From: a virus
Strand: one strand, 5' to 3'
Virus record (IMG/VR): IMGVR_UViG_3300037487_000317
Coordinates: 1-28,529 of that record
DNA: 28,529 nucleotides
A program made the position numbers and the translations under genes. The notes beneath the pieces are model-generated. The model saw only the letters and a list, made by a program, of their open reading frames with translations. It was not told where the DNA came from and did not search any database. Shown piece after piece: positions 1 to 7,436 of the stretch. Positions within the stretch are counted from its first letter, which is position 1; each line of letters begins with the position of its first letter.

Positions 1-375
1 CGGGCTGGTGGATGCGCGAGAGATCAGAATACCACTCAGTACTGTGCTGAGGCTGTGGCTCTTCAAGAGAAGTGCAACAAGCTGCATGAGCGGTGTATGC
101 ACTTGGAGAACTACATTGATATCGAGTGTGAAAACAAGGAGATTCCTATGGAAGGCGAGATCACGGCAGACATCCGCATCGTGTGTGAGGAGATCCGCAA
201 GAAGCGCCGAGTCTCTGTTGTTCTTGAGGCTTGGTCAGAGGAGTTGGATACGGTCACGCTGAAGATCGAAGATCATGACCTTGAGTCTGATCTCAAGTCA
301 GGCACTGAGGTCAAGGTTCCCTACCAGTCTCTCATGGATGGCTTGAATGCTCTCAGGAGCGTCATCCGTGGATGA
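1..375 (+). CDS. Hypothetical protein, 5' end outside window
   Basis: The reading frame is open from the first base of the window to a TGA at 373-375, giving at least 124 residues, so the start is probably upstream. A GTG at 55 is possible, but the GAGG in front of it is too close to serve as a good ribosome site. The visible N-terminal half is Cys- and Glu-rich (QEKCNKLHERC, around residues 24-34) and predicted to be helical. The C-terminal half looks like a small mixed alpha/beta domain (VSVVLEAWSEELDTVTLKIED). I do not recognise the family. It lies just upstream of small genes leading into the DNA polymerase, so an early or middle gene role is inferred from position only. Confidence 0.7.
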   Translation, partial: RAGGCARDQNTTQYCAEAVALQEKCNKLHERCMHLENYIDIECENKEIPMEGEITADIRIVCEEIRKKRRVSVVLEAWSEELDTVTLKIEDHDLESDLKSGTEVKVPYQSLMDGLNALRSVIRG

Positions 376-709
376 CCCTAGGTCATTCATTGCAGAGCAC
401 AATGATCGCGCCCTGTTTATTGACGGACACGACAACGCGATCATTGGGCTTGGTCAGCGTTGTGGCCAGCTTGCTCTTGCTGTGTACGACAACGCGACAA
501 TCCGTGCCAACCTGATGGCTGAGGGCATGGATGAAACGGATGCCATCGAGTACTTTGACTTCAACATCCTAGGGGGCTGGCATGGGGAGAACACTCCGAT
601 ACTCATGGAGCCCATCGATCCAGACAAGGACGAAGTCATCCGACGATTGAAGAAGGAGAACACGCGGCTGCTATTGCGGCTTGCGGAGTTTGAAGCCCGT
701 GAGTACTGA
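368..709 (+). CDS. Small conserved-looking hypothetical protein with C-terminal coiled coil
   Basis: The chosen start is the GTG at 368, which has AGGAG at 355-359 about 8 bases upstream and overlaps the preceding stop by a few bases. An ATG at 347 in the same frame has no good ribosome site. The product is 113 residues. It starts with DDPRSFIAEHNDRALFIDGH, continues with an Ala/Leu-rich middle (GQRCGQLALAVYDN) and ends in a charged helix (EVIRRLKKENTRLLLRLAEF) predicted to form a coiled coil. I cannot name a function. The position just before DNA polymerase and the typical overlaps indicate a real gene of the replication block. Confidence 0.75.
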   Translation: MDDPRSFIAEHNDRALFIDGHDNAIIGLGQRCGQLALAVYDNATIRANLMAEGMDETDAIEYFDFNILGGWHGENTPILMEPIDPDKDEVIRRLKKENTRLLLRLAEFEAREY

Positions 710-881
710 ATTCGACAAAGGGCTCCGTTCATGGGCTGAGGTAGCCCGTGCATGGAACGAACGAGAGAACAAGAACGATTCCGCTGAGTCCATCAAGGAA
801 GCTGGTCTTCAGGCCATGAAAAAGCTGAAGAGGCTGCTTGAGGAGCAGGGGAAGACATACGAGGACATGGTGAACAAATGA
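699..881 (+). CDS. Small helical hypothetical protein upstream of DNA polymerase
   Basis: A 60-residue product starts at GTG 699, overlaps the end of the previous gene by 11 bases and has GGAG at 684-687 upstream. An in-frame TTG at 681 is the alternative start. The stop overlaps the polymerase start as ATGA at 878-881, so translation of the two is probably coupled. The protein is charged and helical (SWAEVARAWNERENKND, then AMKKLKRLLEEQGKTYEDM). No known domain is recognised. The short length and absence of motifs keep the function open. Confidence 0.65.
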   Translation: MSTEFDKGLRSWAEVARAWNERENKNDSAESIKEAGLQAMKKLKRLLEEQGKTYEDMVNK

Positions 882-2623
882 GACTATTCCTAGACATCGA
901 AACAAACATGATCGAGGACTGGATCCACATGACGGATCTCAAGACGCTGCACTGCATCGTCGTGAGCGTTGATGGTTCCGATCCTCGTCAGGTGACTCCA
1001 AAACAACTACAGGATCTGTGCAACATTGCAGATGAGATCGTGGGCCACAACATCATGGCATTTGATCTCCCAGCCTTGAAGAAGCTGATTGGTTTCGAGC
1101 CAAAGTGCAAAGTGACTGACACCCTTCTACTCTCTCGGTTGGTCTTCCCAGATCTCCGCAATGACGAATTCCAACTGATCAACGGAGGATTCCCCAAGGA
1201 GCTGGTTGGCTCACACAGTCTGCGGGCGTGGGGACATCGTCTGAACATCCACAAGGGAGACGCTCCAAACTTCACCGAATTCTCGGATGAGATGTTGAAA
1301 TACTGTGAGCAAGATGTTCGCGTTACCGTGCGCCTATACGACCACCTAGGTGTTCATAGCGAAGAATGCATGGCTCATCAGTTGGAGCACCAGTTTGCAG
1401 AGATCATCCGTAAGCAAGAGTTCAATGGATTCTGCTTCGATGTCCACGCTGCTGAGAAGCTTCACTCCTCCCTGCTGAGAGAAAAGCTGGAGATCGAGGC
1501 GCAGATGCGGCTGGTCTTCCCCGACAAGATCATCGAGCGCGTCAGCGAGAAGACTGGCAAGAAGTTGAAGCCCAAGGTGGAGGAGTTCAACCCCGGCTCT
1601 CGCACACAGATCGCAGAGCGCCTCATCGAGAAGTACGGGTGGCAGCCAACTGAGATGACCCCAGATGGCCGTGCTCGTGTTGATGAAGCCGTGCTTGAGT
1701 CTCTGGAATACCCAGAGGCAAAATTCCTAGCGAAGTACCTGATTTGCATCAAGCGCCTTGGCCAGCTGGCAGACGGTGACAACGCATGGCTGAAGCTTCA
1801 CATCAATGGAAAGCTTCACGGTCGTGTCAATACCAACGGAGCCGTGACTGGACGATGCACCCATAGCTTCCCCAACATGGCTCAGGTTCCAACGGATCCA
1901 GCCTACAGGTCGCTGTTCATTGCTCCTCATGGAAAGGTTCTCGTCGGTGCTGACGCTTCTGGTCTTGAGCTTCGTTGTCTCGCGCATTTCCTCGGCAGGT
2001 ACGACAAAGGGGAGTACGCCCGAAAGGTCATCTCCTGCGACATTCACTGGGAGAATGCGAAGGCGTTTGGTCTGGCTCCTCAGCAGCAGCAAGACAAAGC
2101 GAACCCAAGCCACAAGCAAGCCCGCAATCAAGCCAAGGGAGGCATCTACGCCCTGATCTACGGTGCTGCGGATGCCAAGCTTGGACTTGTCCTAGGCGGT
2201 GATGCTAAGAAGGGCAAGAAGAGCCGTGCAAACTTCTACACGGCTGTCCCTGCCTTCCAGAAGCTCAAGGATGATGTCGAGCGGATCGTGGCCACAAAGG
2301 GCCAGCTCAAGGGCATCGATGGGCGTGTGCTTCCGATCCGCAGTGCTCATGCCGCACTCAACACTCTGTTGCAGAGTGCCGGAGCGGTCATCATGAAGAA
2401 GGCTTGCATCCTTGCTCATCAGGAGTACGCCAAGCGCGGCATCTCTGTGCAGCAGGTCGCTGCGGTTCACGATGAGTACCAGCTCATGTGTGATCCACAG
2501 GATGCGGATACAGTAGGAAAGATCATGGTCTCAGCGATCCAAGGAGCTGGGGCATCATTCGGCTTCCGTTGCCCACTGGATGGCGAATACCGTGTCGGTA
2601 CGAACTGGGCGGAGACTCACTGA
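878..2623 (+). CDS. T7-like family A DNA polymerase with 3'-5' exonuclease
   Basis: This 581-residue replicative polymerase resembles T7 gp5. Exonuclease motifs are present: Exo I DIET (D6, E8), Exo II VGHNIMAFD (residues 55-63) and Exo III YCEQD (142-146). The polymerase motifs are also complete: motif A with D359 in GADASGLELRCLAHF, motif B with R416, K420 and Y424, and motif C HDE at 531-533. It ends in NWAETH, like the T7 NWAICH end. Y424 sits at the position of T7 Y526, the residue linked to dideoxynucleotide acceptance. T7 gp5 has 704 residues. The shortfall is largely in the thumb, where only about 25 residues separate VFP (213) from FNPGS (237), so the thioredoxin-binding insert is essentially absent. 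It is followed directly by a one-base-overlapping small gene. Confidence 0.98.
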   Translation: MRLFLDIETNMIEDWIHMTDLKTLHCIVVSVDGSDPRQVTPKQLQDLCNIADEIVGHNIMAFDLPALKKLIGFEPKCKVTDTLLLSRLVFPDLRNDEFQLINGGFPKELVGSHSLRAWGHRLNIHKGDAPNFTEFSDEMLKYCEQDVRVTVRLYDHLGVHSEECMAHQLEHQFAEIIRKQEFNGFCFDVHAAEKLHSSLLREKLEIEAQMRLVFPDKIIERVSEKTGKKLKPKVEEFNPGSRTQIAERLIEKYGWQPTEMTPDGRARVDEAVLESLEYPEAKFLAKYLICIKRLGQLADGDNAWLKLHINGKLHGRVNTNGAVTGRCTHSFPNMAQVPTDPAYRSLFIAPHGKVLVGADASGLELRCLAHFLGRYDKGEYARKVISCDIHWENAKAFGLAPQQQQDKANPSHKQARNQAKGGIYALIYGAADAKLGLVLGGDAKKGKKSRANFYTAVPAFQKLKDDVERIVATKGQLKGIDGRVLPIRSAHAALNTLLQSAGAVIMKKACILAHQEYAKRGISVQQVAAVHDEYQLMCDPQDADTVGKIMVSAIQGAGASFGFRCPLDGEYRVGTNWAETH

Positions 2624-2838
2624 TGGAACAGCCACTCGCATTTATTTCTACCGAAGACCTGCTGGCGGAGATCAAGTCCCGCTACGACGCAATGTTCTTC
2701 ATCGGATACAAGCGATCCAGTTCAAAGCGTTCCGATTACCACTGCGCCACCAACTCAGATCCACACGAAGTGCTGGGCTTGCTTGAGATGGCCAAGGAGA
2801 TCGCCTTAGACATAGGAGCGGAAAATGACGAAGAATGA
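2623..2838 (+). CDS. Small hypothetical protein between DNA polymerase and DUF5672 gene
   Basis: The ATG at 2623 overlaps the polymerase stop by one base (TGATG) and has GGAG at 2611-2614, 8 bases upstream. The frame is open further upstream (from 2569), but that part lies inside the polymerase gene. The product has 71 residues: EDLLAEIKSRYDAMFFIGYK, then a His/Cys-containing loop (DYHCATNSDPHEVLG) and a C-terminal helix ending in acidic residues. It resembles small accessory proteins found near replication genes of T7-like phages, but I cannot assign a function. Confidence 0.75.
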   Translation: MEQPLAFISTEDLLAEIKSRYDAMFFIGYKRSSSKRSDYHCATNSDPHEVLGLLEMAKEIALDIGAENDEE

Positions 2839-3472
2839 CATCTGCTACATGGCTGTAGATGGAAGAGACAACGAAGAAAACGCTGTCGAGCGGCTTTGTG
2901 AAATCGGAGACAAGGCTAAAGATAAATTCGGCTTTGGAGAGATTGTTGTGCTGTCGGCAAGAGAGCCACGCAATCCGCCGAAGCACACAAAAGTTGTAAA
3001 AATTCAAACGCTCGACTACAAGCAATACAGTCAGTTTGTGTTTTCGCAACTTCACATATACACCGATAAGCCATTCATTCTCATTTATCAAGATGATGGG
3101 TTTGCGGTACATCCTGAAAACTGGGATGACGATTTTCTGGCGTATGACTATATCGGAGCGCCATGGCCGCATCTTCCATGGTTTCCTTGGGCCGTTGAAG
3201 GATTTGATGTAGGAAACGGCGGCTTTAGTCTGCGAAGTAAAAAGCTTTGTGAAGCTTGTTCAGGACTCCCGTTTCCTTATGGGGAAGCTGAAGACATGGT
3301 TATCTCTGTTTACTACCGAAATTTACTTACTTCGCGAGGGTTTAAATTCGCCCCACTAGAAGTGGCTAAAAAGTTTTCTTACGAGCATAAAGTAGACCCT
3401 CTGCACACTTTTTCCTCTTCTTTCGGATTTCACGCCAAATTCAATCTAAACCTAGTGCCTAAAAATGACTAA
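2825..3472 (+). CDS. DUF5672 family protein, putative glycosyltransferase-like
   Basis: This 215-residue protein carries the hallmarks of DUF5672. It has an acidic DD at 90-91 in LIYQDDGFAV, a D-Y-IGAPWP motif, the very characteristic VGNGGFSLRS at 129-138, and an ED pair at 156-157. Members are usually encoded among glycan biosynthesis genes and are thought to be GT-A-like glycosyltransferases; the exact substrate is unknown. The start has AGGAG six bases upstream and overlaps the preceding gene. Base composition is clearly lower in GC (about 37-40% in sampled lines) than the flanking polymerase and exonuclease genes (about 58% in a sampled exonuclease line). T7 has no counterpart between genes 5 and 6, so a recent insertion (moron) is inferred. 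The target could be host surface glycan, a virion protein or modified DNA. Confidence 0.88.
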   Translation: MTKNDICYMAVDGRDNEENAVERLCEIGDKAKDKFGFGEIVVLSAREPRNPPKHTKVVKIQTLDYKQYSQFVFSQLHIYTDKPFILIYQDDGFAVHPENWDDDFLAYDYIGAPWPHLPWFPWAVEGFDVGNGGFSLRSKKLCEACSGLPFPYGEAEDMVISVYYRNLLTSRGFKFAPLEVAKKFSYEHKVDPLHTFSSSFGFHAKFNLNLVPKND

Positions 3473-4232
3473 ACCATTGCCAGAAAAGTTTGACCAAGTC
3501 CATGTCGATGGCGACATCTTGATCTATGGCATCTGCTCGTCCTGCGAGTACTGCGCTAGGTTTGATGAGGATCTCGATGTGGTGTTCTGCAACATCAACG
3601 AGGCTCTGCACCTCGCTGGTAACACGCTGGACAAGTACAAAAAGATGTCCAGAAATGGCCATATCACCATCTACTTCACTGGGCAGGGAAACTTCCGCAA
3701 GGAGCTGTACCCCGAGTACAAGGCTCATCGCAAGAAGGTCCGCAAGCCAGCTGGGTATGCAGCCCTGAAGAAACTGCTGGACGAGAACTACCACTGCGTC
3801 ACAGAAGATCGCCTTGAGGCTGATGATCTCATTGGCATCAACCACACCCGCTGCTTAGAGCTTGGCATTGAGTCCCTGATGGCATCCATCGATAAGGACT
3901 TCAAGACCATTCCTGGTTGGCTCTACAACCCAGATACAGACGGCTTTACCTACCAGACCGTTGCTGAGGCTGACCGAAACTGGCTGATGCAGACCCTGAT
4001 CGGAGACAAGACCGATGGCTACCCCGGCCTTGAAGGTGTCGGGCCTGTCGGTGCTGAGAGGTTGCTGACGAAACACGGAGCCATTTGGCAGACTGTTGAA
4101 GAGGCGTTCGTCAACAGCGGATTCACCGCAGAATATGCGTTGGTCCAAGCCCGTATGGCCCGCATCCTGCGGAACAACGAGTACGATTTCGGGAACAAGG
4201 AGGTACGCCTATGGCAACCCGTGAAGAACTGA
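3465..4232 (+). CDS. T7 gp6-like 5'-3' exonuclease (FEN/RNase H-like)
   Basis: This 255-residue protein aligns along its length with T7 gp6, which removes RNA primers and degrades host DNA. Metal-binding acidic residues appear as VDGD (D15, D17), RLEADDLIG (E118, D120, D121) and DKDFKTIP (D143, D145). The helix-hairpin-helix-like GDKTDGYPGLEGVGPVGAERLL follows. The C-terminal RMARILRNNEYDFGNKEV closely mirrors the T7 end. It is somewhat shorter than T7 gp6 (300 residues). The start overlaps the DUF5672 stop by 8 bases and the end overlaps the Nmad1 gene by 22 bases, consistent with one transcriptional unit. Confidence 0.95.
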   Translation: MTKPLPEKFDQVHVDGDILIYGICSSCEYCARFDEDLDVVFCNINEALHLAGNTLDKYKKMSRNGHITIYFTGQGNFRKELYPEYKAHRKKVRKPAGYAALKKLLDENYHCVTEDRLEADDLIGINHTRCLELGIESLMASIDKDFKTIPGWLYNPDTDGFTYQTVAEADRNWLMQTLIGDKTDGYPGLEGVGPVGAERLLTKHGAIWQTVEEAFVNSGFTAEYALVQARMARILRNNEYDFGNKEVRLWQPVKN

Positions 4233-4567
4233 TGGCTCTACATGAGAAGCTCTGCGATCAAGCCCGTGCTCTTTCCCGAAAAAAGAATCACGACTACAGC
4301 GGAGGTCAGGATGCAACTCACGCCTTCCTCAACTTCATCAAGTGTGAGGAACTGGGACTATGCAAGACGGAGACGGGTATTCTTGTCCGCCTCAGTGACA
4401 AGCTCTCCCGCCTCAACACCCTTGCTGATTCCAGCCTCAAGTACGAGGTGGACGATGAGCGCGTTCTGGACACCGTCCTCGACATCATCAACTACACGGT
4501 GATCTTCTACGCCATCCACGATGAGCGTAAGAATAAGGAAGCCGCAGGAGGTTTCTTCCTTGAATGA
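4211..4567 (+). CDS. DUF1599 / nucleotide modification associated domain 1 (Nmad1) protein
   Basis: This 118-residue protein has an excellent ribosome site (AAGGAGGT at 4197-4204). The pattern RKKNHDYSG (23-31), FLNF (39-42), TETGILVRLSDKLSRL (53-68) and DTVLDIINYTVIFYA near the C-terminus is that of DUF1599/Nmad1. The family is all-alpha, related in appearance to MazG-type helical bundles, and found in many phages. It has been proposed to act in nucleotide metabolism or DNA base modification, without a settled reaction. It overlaps the exonuclease gene, which supports a role with nucleotides released from degraded host DNA, but this is inference. Confidence 0.87.
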   Translation: MATREELMALHEKLCDQARALSRKKNHDYSGGQDATHAFLNFIKCEELGLCKTETGILVRLSDKLSRLNTLADSSLKYEVDDERVLDTVLDIINYTVIFYAIHDERKNKEAAGGFFLE

Positions 4568-4748
4568 GTTTAAGGACGGAGAATTTCCGCCTGTTTCTCT
4601 TAGCCTTCTGAAGAAGCTAGAGGAGCTCATCCCAGAAAAGTGTCCCGATCTCACCATGGGTGAGCGGGATATTTTCTTTTACGCGGGGCAACGGGCGCTC
4701 GTTCGTACCCTGTGGCAGATCTACAACGAGCAGAACGAGGTGCAATGA
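4560..4748 (+). CDS. Small conserved-looking protein upstream of portal (TTG start)
   Basis: An in-frame ATG at 4521 lies deep in the previous gene without a ribosome site. A TTG at 4560 has AGGAGG at 4546-4551, 8 bases upstream, and overlaps the previous stop, so TTG is preferred, giving 62 residues. The sequence has EELIPEKCPDLTMGERDIFFYAGQRALVRTLWQIY. A similar pattern (PE+CP....+R+I...AGQR..VR.L) is familiar from short proteins ahead of the portal gene in T7-like phages. No function is known to me. It might be a minor head or regulatory protein. Confidence 0.75.
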   Translation: MNEFKDGEFPPVSLSLLKKLEELIPEKCPDLTMGERDIFFYAGQRALVRTLWQIYNEQNEVQ

Positions 4749-4948
4749 TGTGCATTGGTGGCGGAAAGAGTTATCAACCAACGGTAACTCCAACGACTCT
4801 TCCTACTCCGGCCCCGATTATGGCTCCGGCCATGATTCAATCAACCCCTGCTCCTGCCCGACCTGAAGACGCTACTGCGTACAAGAAGAAGGGTAAGCGA
4901 GGTCTGACTATTCCCCGCACCACCTCAGTGAATGTTCCGGGAGCCTAA
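4748..4948 (+). CDS. Short Pro-rich, Gly/Cys N-terminal protein upstream of portal
   Basis: The start is one of two consecutive ATGs (4745 or 4748). The second has better spacing from GAGG at 4737-4740 and makes a TGATG junction with the previous stop. The product is 66 residues: MCIGGGKS, then a Pro/Thr/Ala-rich disordered stretch, a basic KKKGKRG patch, and LTIPRTTSVNV at the end. Small proteins with a Cys/Gly start, Pro-rich middle and basic end are common immediately before the portal gene in T7-like marine phages, and are usually annotated hypothetical or structural. The N-terminal Cys is not preceded by a signal peptide, so it is not a lipoprotein. Confidence 0.72.
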   Translation: MCIGGGKSYQPTVTPTTLPTPAPIMAPAMIQSTPAPARPEDATAYKKKGKRGLTIPRTTSVNVPGA

Positions 4949-4950
4949 TC

Positions 4951-6486
4951 ATGCCCCAAACCGCGAAGGCCACATACGCGCATCTTGAAAGTCAACGGCA
5001 CAGCTACTTGCTTCGAGCCCGAGACTGCGCCCGACTGACCCTGCCGCACCTGATGACGGATGAGGGAGATCAATCGGCACAGCGCCTTCCGACCCCTTAT
5101 CAATCTGTAGGTGCGCGAGGCGTTAATAACCTTGCTTCGGCACTTCTTCTGTCTCTACTTCCCCCGAACGCCCCTTTCTTTCGATTCATCCTTGACACTA
5201 AAGCTCAGATGAAGCTCATGGCACTTTCGCCTAATGCGAAGGGGGAGGTAGAGACAAGTCTTGCGGAACTGGAACGGCGTGTCAGCAAAGAGATTGAATC
5301 TCTTGGTATCCGCAGCAGCCTCTTTGAAGCAGTCAAACAACTGATCGTCTGTGGTTCTGTTCTTCTGTATTTCCCAGATGATGGGCCAATGCGGGTGATC
5401 AAGCTGGACCGTTTCGTGGTCAAGCGTGATCCAATGGGTAATGCCAAGAAGATCGTCCTTAAGGAGACCGTCTCTCCGGCAATGCTGCCCGAAGAGATCC
5501 AGCCTTTTGTGCGGTCATGTATGTGCTCCCACGATGACACCGTGGACATCTACACCTGTTGCCACACTCTGCCTAATGGAAAGGTTGAGGTCTACCAAGA
5601 AGTAGAAGGAGAGATTGTCCCAGACTCTTATGGGGTCTACCCAGCAGAACAGAATCCATTCTTGGCACTGCGGATGAACAGAGTCGATGGAGAGGACTAT
5701 GGACGCTCTTATGTTGAGCAGTACCTCGGAGATCTGATTTCTCTTGAGAGCCTGTCCAAGAGCATCGTAGAGGCCGCAGCAGCATCGTCTAAGGTGCTCT
5801 TCCTAGTCAACCCCACTGGAACTACCCGAGCTAAGACTTTGGCTCAGGCTCCAAACGGAGCGATTCGTGAGGGTATGGCTGCCGATGTCTCGGTGCTCCA
5901 GGTCAACAAGGGGCAAGATCTGCAAGTCGCGCTCAACACAGCACAGGGAATCTCTGAGCGTTTGAGTTATGCGTTCTTGCTTACAGAAGCTACAATCCGA
6001 AATGCAGAGCGAGTTACAGCGGAAGAAGTGCGTCTCGTTACGCAAAGCATTGAACGCCAGCTCGGCGGCATCTACTCAATCCTGTCTCAAGAGTTTCAGC
6101 TTCCTCTTGTTGGACGAATCATCGACCGCTTGACCAAGAGCAAGAGAATGCCGAAGCTCCCCAAGGACTTTGTAACGCCAACCATCGTCACTGGTATTGA
6201 TGCTCTTGGCCGTGGTAATGACCTGAACCGACTGGATGTCTACCTTCAGGGCATTGGTCAGATCCTTGGACCTCAGATGATTCAGCAGTACATTGATGTC
6301 CGTGAATACATGAATCGTCGCGCAGCCGCACTTGGAATTGAAACGGCTGGGCTGGTAAAGACCGAAGAGCAACTTGCCCAAGAACAGCAGATGCAAATGC
6401 AATCAAGTATGCTGGCAAACCACGGCAATCAAGCCCTTAAGACTATTGGGGGCATTGCTCAAGAAAACATGAAACAACGCCCATGA
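4951..6486 (+). CDS. Portal protein (T7 gp8-like head-tail connector)
   Basis: This 511-residue protein matches the T7 gp8 family throughout. Landmarks are TPYQSVGARGVNNLASALLLSLLPP near the N-terminus, LFEAVKQLIVCGSVLLYFP, DGEDYGRSYVEQYLGDLISLESLSK, RVTAEEVRLVTQSIERQLGGIYSILSQEFQLPLV and ALGRGNDLNRLD. It forms the dodecameric ring at the portal vertex, through which DNA is packaged by TerL and which later connects to the tail tube. The length is close to T7 gp8 (536). The C-terminus is Gln/Met-rich. The gene lies 2 bases after the previous stop and overlaps the scaffold start by 4 bases (ATGA). Confidence 0.98.
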   Translation: MPQTAKATYAHLESQRHSYLLRARDCARLTLPHLMTDEGDQSAQRLPTPYQSVGARGVNNLASALLLSLLPPNAPFFRFILDTKAQMKLMALSPNAKGEVETSLAELERRVSKEIESLGIRSSLFEAVKQLIVCGSVLLYFPDDGPMRVIKLDRFVVKRDPMGNAKKIVLKETVSPAMLPEEIQPFVRSCMCSHDDTVDIYTCCHTLPNGKVEVYQEVEGEIVPDSYGVYPAEQNPFLALRMNRVDGEDYGRSYVEQYLGDLISLESLSKSIVEAAAASSKVLFLVNPTGTTRAKTLAQAPNGAIREGMAADVSVLQVNKGQDLQVALNTAQGISERLSYAFLLTEATIRNAERVTAEEVRLVTQSIERQLGGIYSILSQEFQLPLVGRIIDRLTKSKRMPKLPKDFVTPTIVTGIDALGRGNDLNRLDVYLQGIGQILGPQMIQQYIDVREYMNRRAAALGIETAGLVKTEEQLAQEQQMQMQSSMLANHGNQALKTIGGIAQENMKQRP

Positions 6487-7229
6487 GTACTCAAATAACT
6501 TTCACTCCCGAGCAACCCGTTGATCAGGCCATGGCCAAGGCTATGGCAGAGGCTCAAGCACCAGAGACCGCTTCCGCACCCGTGGATCGGCCTCAGTGGC
6601 TTCCTGAAAAGTTCAAAGCCCCGGAGGATCTTGCCAAGGCATACTCCGAACTGGAGAAGCGTTTCTCAACCCCTGCCGACAAGCCAAAGGCTGTTGAGCA
6701 GGCCGACGCTGGTACTCCGGGCGCTTTGAACTTTGAGCCCTATGCTGAGGAATACGCCAGTACTGGTGATCTCAGTGAAGACAGCATCCAGAAGATCGTG
6801 GCTCAGGGCATTCCAGAGAACCTTGTACGCAACTATGTCAACGGCGTGAAGGCTCTTGGGGACGCACAGACCCAGCAGGTCTACTCGATGGCGGGTGGTG
6901 AAGCCCAGTACAACTCGATGCTTGAATGGGCTTCAGAGAATCTTGAAGAGGGCGAGATTGATGCCTTCAATGAGATCATGGATGGCGGTAACACTGCGTC
7001 GATGCAGATGGCCGTCCGTGGTCTTCAGGCCCGCTATGTTCAGATGAACGGACAGCCAGCCAAGCTCATTCAAGGTGAAGTCACTGGCCCTTCCAGTGGA
7101 GCTTTCCGCAGCGTTTCACAACTTGTGGAAGCAATGAAAGACTCTCGTTACCAAAAGGATCCTGCGTATCGTCGGGATATTGAAGCACGACTTAAGACCA
7201 GTGATGTCTTTGGTGTCAACAATCGATAA
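6483..7229 (+). CDS. Scaffolding / capsid assembly protein (T7 gp9-like)
   Basis: This 248-residue acidic protein lies between portal and capsid, the position of T7 gp9. It has an unstructured Ala/Pro-rich N-terminus, then PQWLPEKFKAPEDLAKAYSELEKRFS (about residues 37-62), a motif typical of T7-like assembly proteins. A mostly helical acidic centre (ENLEEGEIDAFNEIMDGG) follows. The C-terminal region (SQLVEAMKDSRYQKDPAYRRDIEARL) is where scaffolds of this group contact the capsid protein. It directs prohead assembly and is lost before maturation. The start overlaps the portal stop, implying coupled translation. Confidence 0.95.
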   Translation: MSTQITFTPEQPVDQAMAKAMAEAQAPETASAPVDRPQWLPEKFKAPEDLAKAYSELEKRFSTPADKPKAVEQADAGTPGALNFEPYAEEYASTGDLSEDSIQKIVAQGIPENLVRNYVNGVKALGDAQTQQVYSMAGGEAQYNSMLEWASENLEEGEIDAFNEIMDGGNTASMQMAVRGLQARYVQMNGQPAKLIQGEVTGPSSGAFRSVSQLVEAMKDSRYQKDPAYRRDIEARLKTSDVFGVNNR

Positions 7230-7238
7230 GGAGCAACC

Positions 7239-7436
7239 ATGAAGTCTTGGAAGACCACTCTTGCTGGAGTCGCAGCCATTCTTACCGCTGTTGGTGCTGC
7301 ACTCACGGCTCTCTTTGATAACGATCCGAACACTGTGTTCGATATCGCAACCACCTCCGCAGCAGTCATGGTTGGCATTGGCCTGATCATGGCTCGCGAT
7401 AACAATGTCTCTTCTGAAGAGGCTGGAGCAAAGTGA
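7239..7436 (+). CDS. Small two-helix membrane protein, holin candidate
   Basis: The product is 65 residues, with AAGGAG at 7228-7233 upstream of the ATG. Two hydrophobic segments are visible: residues about 6-25 (LAGVAAILTAVGAALTALF) and about 35-53 (DIATTSAAVMVGIGLIMA). A short linker separates them and the tail is charged. The MKSW-K-TTLAG start is widespread in small phage membrane proteins of uncertain role. Its position directly before a putative lipoprotein spanin pair suggests a lysis function, with two membrane segments as in class II holins. T7 has no such gene between scaffold and capsid. A structural or inner-membrane role is also possible. Confidence 0.72.
   Translation: MKSWKTTLAGVAAILTAVGAALTALFDNDPNTVFDIATTSAAVMVGIGLIMARDNNVSSEEAGAK

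Noticed and set aside
347-367. ATG at 347 as start of the 368-709 gene
   Set aside because: It has no ribosome site at proper distance, while GTG 368 has AGGAG 8 bases upstream.
2699-3172. 157-residue minus-strand ORF opposite the DUF5672 gene
   Set aside because: The + strand shows clear DUF5672 motifs, and the antisense frame has no domain or ribosome site context.
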